Below, piece after piece: positions 36,058 to 38,310 of a stretch of 38,310 nucleotides of DNA. A program made the translations under genes and the position numbers. The notes under the pieces are model-generated. The model was not told where the DNA came from and did no database searches. It worked only from the letters and a program-made list of their open reading frames with translations. The stretch lies in assembly GCA_946415545.1 (NCBI GenBank), contig CAMKSY010000004.1, positions 1-38,310 of the forward strand, written 5' to 3'. Numbering within the stretch: position 1 is the first letter of the stretch; the number at the start of each line of letters is the position of its first letter. Source of the stretch: an uncultured Pelosinus sp. GTDB lineage: Bacteria; Bacillota; Negativicutes; DSM-13327.

Positions 36058-36786
36058 TCACTGCCCTGTATAGTACCACAAATGTCGTGATTGGGCATGC
36101 GTATCATCAAACTCCTTGCTGCTACCAAAAAAACAAAGTTTGCGATTAATACATGCTACTTTATTTGCCCATGATACAGCTTTTTCAATATCATGGGATA
36201 CCATAACAATTGTAATACCAAGATTTTTATTTAATGTTCCTAATAATTCATAGATTCTGGCACTAGCCTCATAATCAATTCCACTAGTAGGCTCGTCTAA
36301 GAGCAATAGTTTTGGATTGGCAGCTAAGGCCATTGCTACCATTACTCTTTGCTGCTGCCCTCCTGAGAGCTCACCAATTCGCCGATCGCGCAGTCGCTCT
36401 ACACCTACTAATTCCATCATATGTTTTGTAATATGGGCAGCAGCTCGATGATTCTTCTTCGCAGCAGCAGCTCCCAAAGTTAGACCTAAAGCAACGACCT
36501 CTTTTACAGTTGCAGGAAATCCTTGTGCATTTTTCCCATAATTCTGAGGAACATAACCAATTAACCCATTTCCCTTTGCTGTAAATATATCTTTTCCAGC
36601 AATTTGAACTTGTCCTTTTGTTGGCTTTATAAGCCCAGCTATAATCTTAAGCATCGTACTTTTCCCTGCTCCATTAGGACCAACAACAGCAACAAAATCT
36701 CCTTGTGAAATCGTTAGAGATATATTATCGATCGCAACATTGGTATCATAGGAAAAATAAATATCAGACAATTTTACTTCACACAT
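36058..36786 (-). CDS. znuC: Zinc/metal ABC transporter ATP-binding protein
   Basis: GPNGAGKSTMLKIIAGL, LSGGQQQRVMVAMALAANPKLLLLDEPTSGID. Confidence 0.9.
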   Translation of the reverse strand: MCEVKLSDIYFSYDTNVAIDNISLTISQGDFVAVVGPNGAGKSTMLKIIAGLIKPTKGQVQIAGKDIFTAKGNGLIGYVPQNYGKNAQGFPATVKEVVALGLTLGAAAAKKNHRAAAHITKHMMELVGVERLRDRRIGELSGGQQQRVMVAMALAANPKLLLLDEPTSGIDYEASARIYELLGTLNKNLGITIVMVSHDIEKAVSWANKVACINRKLCFFGSSKEFDDTHAQSRHLWYYTGQ

Positions 36787-36798
36787 TATCGTTTCTCC

Positions 36799-37227
36799 TC
36801 ACAGAGTTTTACAATTCGAACATAGGCCTAATAGTTCAACATTATGACGGATAAGTTCATATCCGCTCTTTCTAAGCAATTTTATAAATTCTTCATCAAT
36901 TGGACAAAAATCGATACAAACGGCCTCACCACATTTTACACAAACTACATGATGATGATGATTTGCATGTGCCAATTCATAACGTGTTCGTTCTTTCCCC
37001 ATTCCAGTTATCGGTATCAACACACCATTCTCAGTTAACATATTAATATTTCGATAGATCGTATCTAAACCTATATCATTGTATTCTTGACGTACTAAAT
37101 TCCAAATTTCATCTGCAGTTAATAAACCTGCAGTCTGCACTATTTTTTCCATAATGATACGCCGTTGAGGTGTTATGCGGTAACCTTTCTCCTTTAATTT
37201 CTTCATTACATCATATATCATATACAT
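36799..37227 (-). CDS. Fur-family regulator (Zur/PerR type)
   Basis: GYRITPQRRIIMEKI, DTIYRNINMLTENGV, HANHHHHVVCVKCGEAVCID, CSNC. Confidence 0.9.
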   Translation of the reverse strand: MYMIYDVMKKLKEKGYRITPQRRIIMEKIVQTAGLLTADEIWNLVRQEYNDIGLDTIYRNINMLTENGVLIPITGMGKERTRYELAHANHHHHVVCVKCGEAVCIDFCPIDEEFIKLLRKSGYELIRHNVELLGLCSNCKTL

Positions 37228-37457
37228 CTTTTCCTTTTTTTACAAATAATAAGATTCTTATTAGAACTACAAAAAATAAGGTTACTATGCAAGTAAAAAA
37301 CCAAAAGCTGAACATCTATTGTTCTTGGCTAATGGCACTAGAACCCACTTAATACCAATTTATATACGATAAGAATAAACGTCAGGATTACCATTTAAGT
37401 GTTTTGGTAAAACCTAGCCTTCTTATATTATAATTTTCTAATTTAGTTTAAATAAAA

Positions 37458-37482
37458 GTAAGGAGGCATTTTGCCTCCTATA
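37458..37482 (-). terminator. Intrinsic terminator
   Basis: AGGAGGCA-TTT-TGCCTCCT followed by T-rich tract on minus strand. Confidence 0.7.
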
Positions 37483-37489
37483 AACCACA

Positions 37490-38176
37490 TTATAAGACTC
37501 GGCGCGCTCCCAAGTAACGTGCCCCCCAATAACCGCTGTCTAATCGATCAACTACGACACCACGGCTAGAAGTAGCACTAATAAACTTTCCATTTCCCAC
37601 ATAAATACCAGAATGAGACGCACCAGCTTCATATGTAGTAAAGAACACTGTATCTCCCGGTTGCAAACGACTGTACGATACAGACTGTCCAACTCCATAC
37701 TGTTCATCAGCAGCTCTCGGCAGATAGACTCCAGCTTGTGCAAATACATATCGAGTAAAGCCCGAACAATCAAAACCATTTGGTGATGTGCCACCAAACA
37801 CATACGGCACGCCTTGATAACTCAAAGCTACCTGTATGACTCTTCGTATGATAGCACTGGAACTATCACGGCTTACTGGCATTTCTCTGCCCATAAGAGC
37901 ACGATATGTCTGCAGACCAATTACTCCATCAGCATCCAAGCCCCTGTCTTTTTGAAAATCTTTTACTGCATTTGCTGTTATTTCTCCAAAATCTCCATCA
38001 GCACTGCCAGCATTGTAACCAAGAGCATTCAATTGTGCTTGAATGTTAGCGATATCGTCTCCTTGGTCACCTTGATGATAGGCTGCAGCAGCGCAGGTTA
38101 CAGTCCCTGCACTTACCAAAACTAGTAAGAACACTACCATTCGAAAAAACTTAGCCAATATGCATACCCCTCTCAC
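37490..38176 (-). CDS. Peptidoglycan-binding domain and NlpC/P60 hydrolase
   Basis: Signal peptide; GDDIANIQAQLNALGYNAGSADGDFGEITANAVKDFQKDRGLDADGVIG; GVPYVFGGTSPNGFDCSGFTRYVF ... HSGIYVG. Confidence 0.92.
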   Translation of the reverse strand: MRGVCILAKFFRMVVFLLVLVSAGTVTCAAAAYHQGDQGDDIANIQAQLNALGYNAGSADGDFGEITANAVKDFQKDRGLDADGVIGLQTYRALMGREMPVSRDSSSAIIRRVIQVALSYQGVPYVFGGTSPNGFDCSGFTRYVFAQAGVYLPRAADEQYGVGQSVSYSRLQPGDTVFFTTYEAGASHSGIYVGNGKFISATSSRGVVVDRLDSGYWGARYLGARRVL

Positions 38177-38304
38177 TAGCCTCCGAGGTTAGCTGACGGG
38201 TTAGGGTTGAGATCCCCCTACTTTCAGGCAAACGATAAAGCCGCCCTACACGTTTCACCCCAAAACTGTGGTTCCCCCGGTCCTGTGCCTTGATTAGGCA
38301 TTTA
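38176..38304 (-). promoter_or_regulatory. Cyclic di-AMP riboswitch (ydaO/yuaA leader)
   Basis: Minus strand ...GACCGGGGGAACCACAGTTTTGGGGTGAAACGTGTAGGGCGG...CTCAACCCTAACCCGTCAGCTAACCTCGGAGGCT matches the ydaO-yuaA motif, just upstream of an NlpC/P60 gene. Confidence 0.9.
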
Positions 38305-38310
38305 TAAAAC

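Noticed and set aside
1-38310. CRISPR arrays, tRNA or rRNA genes
   Set aside because: No regularly spaced repeats and no tRNA/rRNA-like sequence noticed by eye.

Overview
38.3-kb window that looks like a sporulating diderm Firmicute (Negativicutes-like): it has spore genes (sigK 5' half, yyaC-like) and an outer-membrane beta-barrel gene. The right end (~33-38.3 kb) looks like chromosomal backbone: sigK N-terminal half, YyaC-like protein, Na/Pi cotransporter, Fur-family regulator plus ZnuC/ZnuB, and an NlpC/P60 hydrolase preceded by a c-di-AMP (ydaO/yuaA) riboswitch. Positions 1 to ~32.8 kb look like accessory DNA: two DUF4143-type ATPases flanking an XRE/ImmA-IrrE/PIN cassette, a Rep-like protein, a decayed resolvase and radC fragment, a RavA/ViaA-like module with Sak4-like ATPase, PD-(D/E)XK nuclease and RadC, a Ser/Thr kinase/phosphatase/vWA/Sel1 signalling island, and a ParB/orphan/FtsK module. 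The main observation is that SigK is cut off at ..RCIEN(A)ILT-stop, about the position where skin elements interrupt sigK in other spore formers. No C-terminal sigK half is present anywhere in the window, so the accessory DNA may be part of a large, possibly undescribed skin-type element. The kinase/phosphatase/vWA island with two paralogous HTH-like proteins is the best candidate for an undescribed system inside it. All homology calls are from reading motifs by eye; no database search was run.
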